DNA of 64,000 bases from an uncultured Spartobacteria bacterium (GCA_938011325.1 CALLUD010000025.1:35944-99943), one strand, 5' to 3'. Counted from the stretch's first letter, positions 9,787-18,207 are shown. Notes: generated from the sequence alone by a model not told the origin. Translations and numbers: made by a program.

Positions 9787-10377
9787 TCACTCGAGCGCCC
9801 GGCGGAGAAATCGCAACTGGGCACGGACGTGCGCATCATTTTCGTCAGGGCGGAATTCACGCCGATGGTGAGGGTGGAGGAGGACGTTGACGCAGTCGCG
9901 AAGAATGGTCGCCGAGTCCGCCGGGAGGTCCTTGCGAAACTCCCCGGTGCGAATGCCTTCTTCGATCAGCTGATGAAAAACGCCCACGATGAACGTGTCG
10001 TAGTCGGCAATGCAGGGCCAGGCCTCCTCACGGGCGGTCTGGACGATATGGAAGATCTGCCGCTCGTTGCGGAGCAACTCGTGCTGGAAGTGAAAGACCG
10101 TTAGCACGACATTCTCCAATCGCTCGAACGCGCTTCCGGATCCGCGAACCTTGGAGAGAACCAGCGTCTTGAGTTTCCGGATATTCTCCCCGGCGCACGC
10201 CTGAACAATCGCGTTTTTCGAAGGGAAGAACTTGTAGATATTCGCCGGCGACATTCGCAGGTCGTCCGCGATGTCGGCGATCGTGGTTTTCCCCACCCCA
10301 TAGCGTCTGAATAACTCGTCGGCCTTTTCGAGAATGAGCTGGCGGGATTCTTCTTTACTGAGGCCGGTGCGGGGCAT
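9787..10377 (-). CDS. TetR/AcrR-family repressor of the adjacent RND pump
   Basis: A 196-residue transcription factor. The N-terminal helix-turn-helix spans about residues 10-57 (ILEKADELFRRYGVGKTTIA, then DDLRMSPANIYKFFPSKNAI), the classic TetR signature with a Y-x-F-F-x-S-K recognition helix end. The rest is an all-helical ligand-binding and dimerisation domain. The ATG at 10377 (MPRTGLSKEES) was preferred to an upstream ATG at 10464 because the longer form would put the operator inside coding sequence. It is the first gene of a tetR - adaptor - RND transcription unit. It probably represses itself and the pump through the elements at 10394-10414 and 9745-9770, with release by pump substrates. 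Confidence 0.88.
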   Translation of the reverse strand: MPRTGLSKEESRQLILEKADELFRRYGVGKTTIADIADDLRMSPANIYKFFPSKNAIVQACAGENIRKLKTLVLSKVRGSGSAFERLENVVLTVFHFQHELLRNERQIFHIVQTAREEAWPCIADYDTFIVGVFHQLIEEGIRTGEFRKDLPADSATILRDCVNVLLHPHHRREFRPDENDAHVRAQLRFLRRALE

Positions 10378-10393
10378 GGGGATAATTTGTGAA

Positions 10394-10425
10394 TAGTAAA
10401 TAAAATATTTACTAACGAATGTCAA
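10394..10425 (-). promoter_or_regulatory. tetR promoter with overlapping palindromic operator
   Basis: On the minus strand a perfect -35 hexamer TTGACA (10425-10420) is followed by a perfect 9-bp inverted repeat with a 3-bp centre, TAGTAAATA-TTT-TATTTACTA (10394-10414; the centre reads AAA on the plus strand). The palindrome covers the region where the -10 element must lie. This is the arrangement expected for autorepression by the TetR protein that starts 17 bp downstream. Confidence 0.7.
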
Positions 10426-10791
10426 CCACCCGGCATTCCTGAGCGCCATAATGCATTGCTCCACGTCATTTCTCGGCGCGTCGCCGGATCACGGTGCCGG
10501 TTCGCACACATGTTGCAGAGCATGTTTGCAGCTGGTTGAGAAACCGGTCGAGACTCGCTCTCCGCGAGAATCATCGCGAAGGCGGCATTGCCCAAACGAG
10601 GCCGCCCGCGAAAAGCAATTCCACGTGATTCCAATCGGAGCGCAGCTGCGGCATGGGCGGAAGACTCCCGCGACCTGCTCGCGGAAAAATCGCCGCCATC
10701 GCGGTCGAATCACTGGTTCGCCACAACCGGAGTCGCGCCACACACGCCCCAGCCCGGGCGGGACTTCTATTTCTCGAGCTTGAGGAAGAGA
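10426..10791. other. gene-free stretch between the tetR promoter and tRNA-Tyr
   Basis: About 365 bp. The open frames here lack start context and protein-like composition. I see no repeat, terminator or recognisable RNA apart from the tRNA that follows. Confidence 0.4.
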
Positions 10792-10877
10792 TGGTGGGCA
10801 GGGCTGGATTCGAACCAGCGAAGGCAAGAGCCAGCGGATTTACAGTCCGCCCCGTTTGGCCACTCCGGAACCTACCC
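10792..10877 (-). tRNA. tRNA-Tyr (anticodon GTA)
   Basis: An 86-nt class II tRNA. The acceptor stem GGGTAGG (10877-10871) pairs with CCTGCCC through one G-T pair. The anticodon loop is CTGTAAA with anticodon GTA, bracketed by the GGCGGA / TCCGC stem. A long variable arm is present (TGGCTCTTGCCT region), as in bacterial tRNA-Tyr. The T loop is GGTTCGAATCC. The 3' CCA is encoded (10794-10792). Confidence 0.95.
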
Positions 10878-10884
10878 CCAATGA

Positions 10885-11568
10885 TTACAGCCGAGGTGCG
10901 GCTTGCCCCGCTGCGGTTTCCGCAACGCGAGGTTCGATAGACATAGTCTTGATCACGATTTTCTCCAAGGGAAAATCGTTGGAATCCGTCGGTCTTCCGC
11001 TGAGATAGTTGAGAATCTCGAGACCTTCGATGACTTCTCCGAAGACGGTGTATTGTCCGTCGAGCTGCGGCATGGGCTGGAGACAGACGTAGAACTGGCT
11101 GCCATTCGACGCGCGCGTGGGATTCACGTCGTCGTCGAGCCGCGATGTGGCGACCGCGCCGAGCACGTGCTTGCGTTTGATTTCGGCCGGGACCGTGTAA
11201 CCGGGACCGCCGGTGCCGGAGCGCGGGTTGTCACCTCGGCGGCTGTAGGGATCGCCCGTTTGCACGAGGTAATTTTCAAACACGCGATGGAACCGCATGC
11301 CGTTGTAGTAGCGGCGGCGAATGAGCTCCTTGAAATTCGCAACGGTTTGCGGCGCCGCGTCGTCGTAGAGGCCGATGACCACCCGCTGCGTCTGCCGCTC
11401 CTTGCCGAACTGAATGTTCATTACGGCCACCTCGGGGCCAATGGGCGCCGCAGGCGTCCGGGGCGTGGAAGCGGGAATATCAGACGCGGGCGGCGGCTGC
11501 TTCGTCGCGCAGGCGGAAAGGACAAGTCCGGCGGTGACGGCAATCGAGGCTAGGAAGACGTTGCGCAT
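10885..11568 (-). CDS. cyclophilin-type peptidyl-prolyl cis-trans isomerase, lipoprotein
   Basis: Accelerates proline isomerisation during folding, here in the periplasm. The ATG at 11568 gives a lipoprotein signal, MRNVFLASIAVTAGLVLSAC, then a proline-rich spacer and the cyclophilin beta-barrel (about residues 50-210 of 227). Conserved motifs are APQTVANFKELIRRRYYNGM, the catalytic-arginine segment FHRVFENYLVQTGDP, GSQFYVCLQPMPQLDGQYTV and FGEVIEGLEIL. It overlaps the 3' end of the ygfZ-like gene by 19 bp, so the two are probably translated from one message. A longer start inside ygfZ is possible but would bury the signal peptide. Confidence 0.9.
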   Translation of the reverse strand: MRNVFLASIAVTAGLVLSACATKQPPPASDIPASTPRTPAAPIGPEVAVMNIQFGKERQTQRVVIGLYDDAAPQTVANFKELIRRRYYNGMRFHRVFENYLVQTGDPYSRRGDNPRSGTGGPGYTVPAEIKRKHVLGAVATSRLDDDVNPTRASNGSQFYVCLQPMPQLDGQYTVFGEVIEGLEILNYLSGRPTDSNDFPLEKIVIKTMSIEPRVAETAAGQAAPRL

Positions 11569-12425
11569 TCGAGCTGGCGAAGTTGGATTTGGGTGGGACC
11601 CGATTCGAGGATGAGCGTCGCGGCCGGATCGACTCCGCGCTTGATGTAGCAAAGGCCAATGACCGGAGACAATGCAAACTGTGGCGCGACCGAGGTGACC
11701 ACGCCTGCCTCGCGGCCGTCAGCGCCTGTCCTGACCAACACGCCGGGTGTGGGGACCGGCCCGCTCACGACTTCGAAAACGTGCAGCTGGCGGTTCACGT
11801 GGCCGACGCTCTTCACGCGCGACACGACTTCCTGGCCGATGTAGCAGCCCTTGTGGAAATCGACGGCAGTCTCGTCGAGACCGGCTTCCGCGGGAAGCGT
11901 TTCCGGGGTGAGCTCGGCGCCCCATCGGGGGACCCGGTTTTCGATTCGCAGATATTCCGCGACATCCGCGCCTGCGAGCGGCGCCTCGACGGACGCGCCG
12001 GGCGGAAGGTCGATCCCCGGGCAGCCAAGACGGTCGATTCTCAATGCGCCCTCCGGCCCATCCTTCAACGCCGCCGGACCGAAGACATGCAGGCACCCTT
12101 CAAACTCGATCGCACTCAACTCCACATCGTCGGCCACGATGTAGCGCTCCAACCTCGCCCCGATCTGCTCGCTCTGGTCCGCGTCGCATTCGACGACCAG
12201 GCGGCCTTCCTCGCTCCAGATCCACACCACGCCGTCGAGGCGACCTTTCGCGGAGAGAATGCACGCAAGCATCGCACGGCCGGGCTGCAGCTTGCGAAGG
12301 TCGTTGGAAACCTGGCCGTTCAGGTAGCGCAATCGGTCCGCACCGGTGAGGATGAATCGCGACCGGCCGGTGATCTCGATCACCCCGCCCGTGGTGCGGA
12401 AATCCTCCAGTGGATTCCCGGTCAC
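11550..12425 (-). CDS. ygfZ: YgfZ/GcvT-domain folate-binding protein for iron-sulfur cluster maintenance
   Basis: A 291-residue cytoplasmic protein of the YgfZ branch of the aminomethyltransferase fold, known in E. coli to help assemble or repair Fe-S clusters in a folate-dependent way. The diagnostic K-G-C-Y-I-G-Q-E motif is present as DFHKGCYIGQEVVSRVKSVG. The N-terminal part shows the GcvT-like LRYLNGQVSNDLRKLQPGRA. The start is GTG and overlaps the stop of the upstream dehydrogenase by 4 bp (GTGA), so translation is coupled. Confidence 0.9.
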   Translation of the reverse strand: MTGNPLEDFRTTGGVIEITGRSRFILTGADRLRYLNGQVSNDLRKLQPGRAMLACILSAKGRLDGVVWIWSEEGRLVVECDADQSEQIGARLERYIVADDVELSAIEFEGCLHVFGPAALKDGPEGALRIDRLGCPGIDLPPGASVEAPLAGADVAEYLRIENRVPRWGAELTPETLPAEAGLDETAVDFHKGCYIGQEVVSRVKSVGHVNRQLHVFEVVSGPVPTPGVLVRTGADGREAGVVTSVAPQFALSPVIGLCYIKRGVDPAATLILESGPTQIQLRQLECATSS

Positions 12426-13387
12426 GACTTGCTTTTCGCGCCGCCGAACAGCGGAAAGAGCTTCGCGGGCGACGCCGGTTTCTTCTCCTCGCTCGCCTGC
12501 CCCAGTGCGGCCAGTGCCGCGGGGTCGACCGGCTCCTTGCCGGGAAATTCGTAATGGCTCGCGACCGCCGAAAAATCCTGGTCGCCCCAGCCTTTTTGCA
12601 TTCCAGCCATCAGGGCGCCTCCGGCGGCCGCCGCAACCGGCAGATCAATGCCGGCCTTGCGCCCCACCGAAAGAGCGAGCTGGATGTCCTTGAACATGTT
12701 TCGCAACGCGAAATGCGTCTCGAAATTTCCCGCCACCATCAGGGGCAGTTTCGCGTCGGCGAGTTTCGAGCGGGTGCCATGATTCGCGATCACTTCGAGG
12801 AAGCGTGTCGCGGGAACTCCGTTGCTGTCGACCAGCGCCGCCGCCTCGGCCAGTGCCTCGACCGTCGCCGCCGCGATCAGATTGCCCGCAAGCTTTACCA
12901 GGCTCGCCTGCCCGACTTCGCCGAACTCCAGAATCGTCTGCGAACTCACGCTCAGGATCGGGCGCACCCGATCAATCAATTCCTTCGAGCCCGCAACGTA
13001 ATAGACGAGCTGATTCGCCTCCGCTGCATCGCGGCTGCCGGTAAACGGAGCATCCAGGAATCCCGCACTCTGCGCACTGGCAATCTGCGCCGCCTCTCTG
13101 GATTCCTCGGGCGAGATCGTCGAGTGGTTTGCGATGAGGTGGCGGGCGGTGAGAGCCGGCGACAGCGCCTTCAGCGTTTCGAGCACGGCCGGACCGTCCG
13201 CCAGAAACAGCAGAACGATGTCCGCCGCCTCCGCGACTTCCGCGGGTGAGGAAAGGAAATTCGGCTCGGCCTTTGGCGACCGATTCCAGACCCAGACCTC
13301 GTAACCCGCCCGGCGCAGATTGGCCGCGACTCGCGAGCCAATCGTGCCGAGACCAATAACGCCAACCGCCTGCTTTCTACCCGCCAT
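12422..13387 (-). CDS. NAD(P)-dependent oxidoreductase, 3-hydroxyisobutyrate dehydrogenase / GLYR1 family
   Basis: A 321-residue beta-hydroxyacid dehydrogenase. The Rossmann motif is VGVIGLGTIGSRVAANLRRA with N-x-R-S-P-K-A-E following beta-2; R after N is compatible with NADP preference. The substrate-binding GS loop appears as FLDAPFTGSRDAAEANQLVY, and the catalytic lysine sits in GQASLVKLAGNLIAAATVEA. Related enzymes reduce succinic semialdehyde or glyoxylate or oxidise 3-hydroxyisobutyrate; the substrate cannot be chosen from sequence. It lies upstream of ygfZ and downstream of a SurA-like gene, a context that gives no pathway hint. Confidence 0.88.
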   Translation of the reverse strand: MAGRKQAVGVIGLGTIGSRVAANLRRAGYEVWVWNRSPKAEPNFLSSPAEVAEAADIVLLFLADGPAVLETLKALSPALTARHLIANHSTISPEESREAAQIASAQSAGFLDAPFTGSRDAAEANQLVYYVAGSKELIDRVRPILSVSSQTILEFGEVGQASLVKLAGNLIAAATVEALAEAAALVDSNGVPATRFLEVIANHGTRSKLADAKLPLMVAGNFETHFALRNMFKDIQLALSVGRKAGIDLPVAAAAGGALMAGMQKGWGDQDFSAVASHYEFPGKEPVDPAALAALGQASEEKKPASPAKLFPLFGGAKSKS

Positions 13388-13398
13388 TCCGGAGCCGC

Positions 13399-14499
13399 TT
13401 AATTCGAGGTTTCGGCCTCGTCACCACCAGCCGGCGCACCAGACTGCGGTTGCGGCGTCGGAAGCGACGTCTCGATCTTCGCGTCGTTGCGGAGTTTCGC
13501 GATCAATTCCTGCACCGCGACCTGCTCCTTCTGGCTCTCGAGGTAGCCCTTGAGCTGCGGCTCGATCTCCTCGAAGGACGCCGTCTCGGCGGGCTTCTTG
13601 TCGGTAACCTTGATCACGTGATAGCCAAACTGCGTCTTCACCGGGCCGACCACTTCGCCCTTCTCGGCACTGAATGCCGCCTTGGAAAACTCGGGCACCA
13701 TCTGGCCCTCGGCGAAGTAGCTCAGGTCGCCGCCCTGGCCCTTGCCGTCCGGACCCTTGTTTCCAGGATCCTCGGAGAGCTCATCCGCGAGCTTCGCAAA
13801 ATCCTCGCCCGCCTTGGCCTTCTCGTAAGCCGCCTTGGCCTCGGCCTCCTTTTTCTTGGCTTCTTCCTCCGAAGCATCCTCCGGCACCATGAACAGAATG
13901 TGGCTGGCGCGAACGGTTTCGGGCTGTTTGAACTGCTCGATGTTCTCGTCGTAGAACTTCCGGACCTCTTCGTCGGCAATCTTCGCCTGGTCTCCGATCT
14001 GCGACTCGATCCATTTGCGCTCCTTGAGACCATTTCGAATGAGCCCCTTCAGCTCGTCCACGGTCTTGCCGGCCTGGGCGATCTGCTGTTGGAAGGCCTC
14101 CTCGTTCGGGAACTGGCTCTTGATGTCCGAAATCTCCTTCTCGACCTCCTGGTCGGTCACTTCGATATCCTTCGCCTCTGCCTGCAGAAGCTTCTCGATG
14201 ATGAGGCTGTCGAGGATGCTGTTGTAACCACCGAGCTTCTGGTCAGGGGTCAGCATGGAGGGATCCACCCCGCTCGCGCGAACTGCGTCGTCAAAGGCCT
14301 CTTGAAGGCGGGCGGCGGAAATCGGCTCCCCGTTGACCGTTGCCACCGGGTCCTTCAACTCGATGTCCTTGGAAGCCGGGGCAGCGGAATCCGTCCCCTC
14401 GGCTGCGGGTTTCTGGGCAGAATCCTGGGCGTGGGCAACGGTGAAGAACGCCACACACGGAAGGATGCTGGCGATACGGAAAAACAGGGGACGTTTCAT
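13399..14499 (-). CDS. periplasmic SurA/PrsA-like parvulin peptidyl-prolyl isomerase
   Basis: A chaperone-isomerase of 366 residues for folding exported or outer-membrane proteins. The ATG at 14499 (MKRPLFFRIASILPCVAFFT) opens a clean signal peptide; an ATG 27 codons earlier does not. A SurA-N-like helical domain (ISAARLQEAFDDAVRASGVD, then EKLLQAEAKDIEVTDQEVEK) is followed by a parvulin domain (about residues 215-320). Parvulin motifs are VRASHILFMVPEDASEEEAK, AKLADELSEDPGNKG, GGDLSYFAEGQMVPEFSKAA and VGPVKTQFGYHVIKVTDKKP. The C-terminus is a low-complexity SGAPAGGDEAETSN tail. Confidence 0.92.
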   Translation of the reverse strand: MKRPLFFRIASILPCVAFFTVAHAQDSAQKPAAEGTDSAAPASKDIELKDPVATVNGEPISAARLQEAFDDAVRASGVDPSMLTPDQKLGGYNSILDSLIIEKLLQAEAKDIEVTDQEVEKEISDIKSQFPNEEAFQQQIAQAGKTVDELKGLIRNGLKERKWIESQIGDQAKIADEEVRKFYDENIEQFKQPETVRASHILFMVPEDASEEEAKKKEAEAKAAYEKAKAGEDFAKLADELSEDPGNKGPDGKGQGGDLSYFAEGQMVPEFSKAAFSAEKGEVVGPVKTQFGYHVIKVTDKKPAETASFEEIEPQLKGYLESQKEQVAVQELIAKLRNDAKIETSLPTPQPQSGAPAGGDEAETSN

Positions 14500-14623
14500 G
14501 ACAATTGGAAGAACGAACCGTTTCGCACGGGAACGGGTTAATTGCCAGCGGATTTTGGCGGAAATTCCTGATTCCGCCATTTACAAATTGAGCGGTGCAC
14601 GGCATGTTCTCCCTCCCATCAAA

Positions 14624-14708
14624 GCTCACGTGGCGGAATTGGCAGACGCGTGCGTCTCAGAAGCGCATGAGGAAACTCGTGGAGGTTCAAGTCCTCTCGT
14701 GAGCACCA
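14624..14708 (+). tRNA. tRNA-Leu (anticodon CAG)
   Basis: An 85-nt class II tRNA. The acceptor GCTCACG pairs with CGTGAGC. The D arm reads GGCGGAATTGGCAGACGC, typical of tRNA-Leu. The anticodon loop CTCAGAA gives CAG, reading CUG codons. A long variable arm and the T loop GGTTCAAGTCC follow, and the CCA end is encoded (14706-14708). Confidence 0.95.
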
Positions 14709-14713
14709 TTCAT

Positions 14714-14745
14714 GAAATTTCAAATTTGAAATTTCAGATTTGAAA
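14714..14745 (+). repeat. tandem palindromic AT-rich repeat running into the menG start
   Basis: Two adjacent 14-bp units, TTTCAAATTTGAAA (14718-14731, a perfect palindrome) and TTTCAGATTTGAAA (14732-14745, one mismatch). The first unit extends to a 22-bp perfect palindrome at 14714-14735. The block begins 6 bp after the tRNA-Leu CCA end and its second unit contains the TTG used as the menG start. The surrounding sequence is GC-rich, so the block stands out in composition. Confidence 0.85.
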
Positions 14746-15441
14746 TTCGCCAGCCGCCAGCAGGATCCGGAATTTATTCGACGCACGTTCGCGTCGATCG
14801 CCACGCGCTACGACCTCGCCAATCACGCGCTGAGTCTCGGCATCGATTTTCTCTGGCGCGCCATTGCCGCCCGCATGGTGCAAGGCTGGCGGCCCAAACG
14901 CGTGCTCGATCTCGCCACCGGCAGCGGTGACCTCGCGCTGGCCCTCGGGCGCGCCTGCCCGGCCGCAACCGTCGTCGGCGCGGACTTCTGCCTGCCCATG
15001 CTCGAGCAGGCGCGAAAAAAGGGAGTGCCCCATCTCGTCCAGGCCGATGGAACGAAGCTCCCCTTTGCCGACGCCTCCTTCGACGTCGTCACCGTCGCCT
15101 TCGGCCTTCGCAACATGGCGTCATGGGAGGGAGCGCTCCGGGAAATGGCCCGTGTGCTGCGGCCCGGCGGCCATGTGCTGGTGCTGGATTTCTCGCTGCC
15201 CGTTTCCCCGATCTTCCGCGCGATCTACCGGGTCTATCTGCACCACTTCCTCCCCGGCATCGCGGGATGGCTGACCGGCAAACGCGACGCTTACGAATAC
15301 CTCGGCGAATCGATCGAAAAATTCCCGAATGGGCGGGGCATGCTCGATCTCATCGAAAATTGTGAATTCGAGATGGGCCAGGCGCGGCCGCTGTGTGGCG
15401 GAATTGTCACGATTTATGCTGCCACACGGTGCTCGCCCTGA
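14740..15441 (+). CDS. menG: demethylmenaquinone methyltransferase, UbiE/MenG family
   Basis: A SAM-dependent C-methyltransferase performing the last step of menaquinone synthesis (or the C-methylation of ubiquinone precursors). Family motifs are the N-terminal FASIATRYDLANHALSLGID, the SAM-binding VLDLATGSGDLALALGRACP, ADFCLPMLEQARKKG, FDVVTVAFGLRNMASWEGAL and VLRPGGHVLVLDFSLPVSP. The 233-residue length is normal. No ATG exists in frame before the homology starts: the frame is closed by a TGA at 14713, and TTG at 14740 is the only conventional start. That TTG lies inside the tandem palindromic repeat, so the true N-terminus is uncertain by several residues. Menaquinone versus ubiquinone cannot be decided from this window. 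Confidence 0.9.
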   Translation: MKFASRQQDPEFIRRTFASIATRYDLANHALSLGIDFLWRAIAARMVQGWRPKRVLDLATGSGDLALALGRACPAATVVGADFCLPMLEQARKKGVPHLVQADGTKLPFADASFDVVTVAFGLRNMASWEGALREMARVLRPGGHVLVLDFSLPVSPIFRAIYRVYLHHFLPGIAGWLTGKRDAYEYLGESIEKFPNGRGMLDLIENCEFEMGQARPLCGGIVTIYAATRCSP

Positions 15442-15447
15442 GTTTCC

Positions 15448-16380
15448 ATGGTTTTGCTGCGCCGCATCGCTTTCTGTCTCGTCTCCACGGCTCTTCTTTC
15501 CACCCCCCAGGCCCGCGCATGGGACCCTGTGGGCCACATGATCGTCGGCAGGATCGCCTACGATCAGCTCACTCCGAAGGCGCGCGAGAAGGTCGACCAA
15601 GCCGTCGTGGAGCTGAACCGCGGCGAGTCGGAGACCTATGATTTCGTGGTCGCGAACTGCTGGATGGACGACATTCGCAGCCGCACGCGGGACTACAGCC
15701 CCTGGCATTACGTGAATCTGCCCTTCACGTCCGAGGGGCTGCCCATTCCCGACGGCGGGGACGGGCCGAATGTCGTCTGGGGGCTCGAGCTTGCGCAGGA
15801 CGTGCTCGCGGGCAGGAAGACGCATCCCGCCATTTCCAACAAATCCCTGGCCGTGATCATCCTTGCGCACCTCGTGGGAGACGTTCACCAGCCGCTCCAT
15901 ACAACGAGCCGGGACAATGATGCCGGCGGAAATCGCACGAAGATCGCGAACCTGCGTTCGCCTGCCTCCGATCTCCTCTTCGGCGGCGGTGGAAACCTCC
16001 ATTTTTTCTGGGACAGCGCCTATCGACGTGTCTTCAAGGACGGCGAGGCAACCGTCTCCTACGAGCCGCCGATTTACGATCGCCACAAACCCGTGGCCGG
16101 CCACATCGCTGCCCTGCCCCTCGTGGAAAAGGCCGCCGCGGCCATCGTTGAGGAATTCCCGCCCTCGGTGGTCGAGGAACAGGGCGATGCCACCTCATGG
16201 GCAATGGAGAGTCACCGGCTCGGCTTTTCCCAGGGTTACGGCGCCCTCCCCGAAACGAACGGAGACGAGATTGTTCTCGATGAGGCCTACGTTTCCGAAT
16301 CGAGTAAAATTGCCCGGCAACGGCTCGCGATGGCCGGCTACCGGCTGGGCGCGCTCCTGAACGAAATCTACGGAGAATAA
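15448..16380 (+). CDS. exported S1/P1-family nuclease
   Basis: A zinc-dependent single-strand nuclease/3'-nucleotidase type protein of 310 residues. A signal peptide (IAFCLVSTALLSTPQARA) ends exactly before WDPVGHMIVGRIAYDQL; in this family the new N-terminal tryptophan and the nearby histidine bind the trinuclear zinc centre. Further ligands are in the hallmark AHLVGDVHQPLHTTSRDNDA and in GNLHFFWDS. It lies 6 bp after menG. Likely periplasmic or secreted, for nucleic-acid scavenging; the role is inferred from the family. Confidence 0.9.
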   Translation: MVLLRRIAFCLVSTALLSTPQARAWDPVGHMIVGRIAYDQLTPKAREKVDQAVVELNRGESETYDFVVANCWMDDIRSRTRDYSPWHYVNLPFTSEGLPIPDGGDGPNVVWGLELAQDVLAGRKTHPAISNKSLAVIILAHLVGDVHQPLHTTSRDNDAGGNRTKIANLRSPASDLLFGGGGNLHFFWDSAYRRVFKDGEATVSYEPPIYDRHKPVAGHIAALPLVEKAAAAIVEEFPPSVVEEQGDATSWAMESHRLGFSQGYGALPETNGDEIVLDEAYVSESSKIARQRLAMAGYRLGALLNEIYGE

Positions 16381-16465
16381 AATTTCGAACAAAACCGCGG
16401 GTTGCCGGGTTAAATGAGAAGCGCACCTGATGTATCAGGCGCGAAACCAGAAGAACCTCAATACT

Positions 16466-16843
16466 ATGAAAAAATTCCTCTCCACCCTTACAGCAGTCCT
16501 TGTCGCCGCGAATGTCTTTGCCGCGGAGTTTGAAGAAATCAGCATGGAAGAACTCCAGGCCAAGATCGCGAACAATGAAGTGACCGTCGTCGACGTCAAC
16601 GGCACCGAGAGCTACAATCAGGGGCACATCCCCGGCGCGATCGACTACATCGCCGTGAAGGAGGACTTCGCCAGCAAGCTGCCCGAGGACAAGGACGCCC
16701 TCATCGTCGCCTACTGCGGCAACGAGCGTTGCGGCGCCTACGCCCAGGCCGCCCAGGCCGCCAAGGAGCTCGGCTACACGAACGTGAAGCACTTCAAGCC
16801 TGGCATCGCCGGCTGGAAGGCAAACGGCGGAAAGCTCGAATAA
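16466..16843 (+). CDS. periplasmic single-domain rhodanese-like protein
   Basis: A 125-residue protein with a signal peptide (MKKFLSTLTAVLVAANVFAA) followed by one rhodanese domain. The persulfide-forming cysteine is C84 in VAYCGNERCGAYAQAAQAAK; the loop after it is longer than in sulfurtransferases of the GlpE type and has a second cysteine. Other motifs are VDVNGTESYNQGHIPGAIDY and HFKPGIAGWKANGGKLE. Possible roles are sulfur transfer or redox sensing in the periplasm. The ATG at 16466 was chosen over 16430 because it opens the signal peptide. A strong terminator follows. Confidence 0.88.
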   Translation: MKKFLSTLTAVLVAANVFAAEFEEISMEELQAKIANNEVTVVDVNGTESYNQGHIPGAIDYIAVKEDFASKLPEDKDALIVAYCGNERCGAYAQAAQAAKELGYTNVKHFKPGIAGWKANGGKLE

Positions 16844-16863
16844 CAAGCCGTCCACGAATCACC

Positions 16864-16896
16864 GCCCCGGTGCGATCCATCGCATCGGGGCTTTTT
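16864..16896 (+). terminator. rho-independent terminator after the rhodanese gene
   Basis: A 13-bp stem, GCCCCGGTGCGAT / ATCGCATCGGGGC with a single G-T pair and a 2-nt loop, followed directly by TTTTT. It lies between the rhodanese stop and the stop of the convergent MFS gene. Confidence 0.9.
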
Positions 16897-16899
16897 CGT

Positions 16900-18207
16900 C
16901 TACGACACAGACAACCGCCGCGAGAAAATCGCAACGACTCCGGCTGCGGCGAGAGCCGCGACAAAAAGGAATGGCAGCCAGATCAGGGTTTGGCCGAAGA
17001 GTTCATTGTCCGTGGCCGCCGGAGCAACCTCGCGAACCCGGGCGGCAAGACCTGCAAAAAGGACACCCACCGCGCCATAGGCAAGATTGAGGGCAACGCC
17101 GCGGAAGCTGAGCACGGTGGCGCGGACCTCGGGCCGGGCCCAGAGGTTGAGGTAATGGGAAACGAAGAACATCAGCCCATCCATCGCAAGGCCCAGCGGC
17201 AGAATCACCCACACGCCCCACAGCGGCATTCCAAATGCGGCTCCCACAAGGCCAATGAGCACAAGCACGATGACCACGCCAAAATTCACCGGCGCTGAAA
17301 GACGCGCGACCATGCGGCGGGAAATCGGTGCGGCGATGAATCCCAGCAGCGCCAGCGACGAGCCAATCACGCCGAAGAGGAATTCCGGAATCGCGATCAG
17401 GCGCAGGTAATTGCTCTCGAGCGTCAGGAAAAGACGGACCACGCTGTCGCAGCACAACGCCACGAGAAGCACGAGCAGGATGCGCCGCCCTTTCAGCACA
17501 ACAAGCGCACCATCGCGGATGTTGCACAGCGCCCGACGGGCCGTCGTCGCCCCGCCCGTTGCCATCTTTGTTTTCGCAGCCGGCTCGCACATGGAAAGTG
17601 CCACCGCCAGACAGGCAAGCGACGTCAGCAATGTCAGGTTCACCGGCCACCGGACCATCTCACCAGGTTCCGGAGTCCAGTTGCTCCCGAGAGCGGCGGC
17701 CACCTGTCGGACGACCGTCGGATCGTAAAGCAGCGCGCCGGTGATCATGGCCACGAAGAACGCGCCGGATTGCCAGCGCATCAGCCGCTCGAGCACACGC
17801 GGCCAGGAAACTTCGCGGTCCTTCGCAGGCAACGAGTCGTAGGCCAACGCTTCGTCCGCACCGCTGGCCGCGGCTTCCGCCGCGCCGCTGAGAATGCGGT
17901 TCAGGAGCAGCATTAGAAACAACAAGGCCGGCTGGCCGGTCGGCGCGAACGCGAAGAGCATCATCTCGGCGACCATCAGGACCGCGGCAAGCACGACCAT
18001 TCGTTGCCGGCCGATTACATCGGCCAAAGCACCCGATGGAATTTCCAGCACCACGATGGAAACCGCCCACGCGACATTGAGCAGCGAATACTGCTCGAGC
18101 GACAACCCGAGATCGACGAAGAGAACCCCGAGAACGGGATAGTAGAACCGCGCGTTGAACAGCACGCGGAACGCGATGAACAAGGGAATGTTGCGCGAGG
18201 CGGACAC
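16900..18207 (-). CDS. MFS transporter, unassigned substrate
   Basis: A 435-residue membrane protein with about 12 hydrophobic segments and an MFS loop 2-3 motif of the form GALADVIGRQRMVVLAAVLM. The opening IPLFIAFRVLFNARFYYPVL and the SGAAEAAASGADEALAYDSL stretch between TM4 and TM5 resemble bacterial drug/metabolite MFS proteins in which an acidic A-x-x-D-E-A element follows TM4. The start is GTG at 18207. No substrate clue comes from the neighbours. It converges on the rhodanese gene across a terminator. Confidence 0.8.
   Translation of the reverse strand: MSASRNIPLFIAFRVLFNARFYYPVLGVLFVDLGLSLEQYSLLNVAWAVSIVVLEIPSGALADVIGRQRMVVLAAVLMVAEMMLFAFAPTGQPALLFLMLLLNRILSGAAEAAASGADEALAYDSLPAKDREVSWPRVLERLMRWQSGAFFVAMITGALLYDPTVVRQVAAALGSNWTPEPGEMVRWPVNLTLLTSLACLAVALSMCEPAAKTKMATGGATTARRALCNIRDGALVVLKGRRILLVLLVALCCDSVVRLFLTLESNYLRLIAIPEFLFGVIGSSLALLGFIAAPISRRMVARLSAPVNFGVVIVLVLIGLVGAAFGMPLWGVWVILPLGLAMDGLMFFVSHYLNLWARPEVRATVLSFRGVALNLAYGAVGVLFAGLAARVREVAPAATDNELFGQTLIWLPFLFVAALAAAGVVAIFSRRLSVS

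Noticed and set aside
10451..10940. Overlapping frames across tRNA-Tyr
   Set aside because: They read through a complete tRNA and have arginine-rich chance composition.
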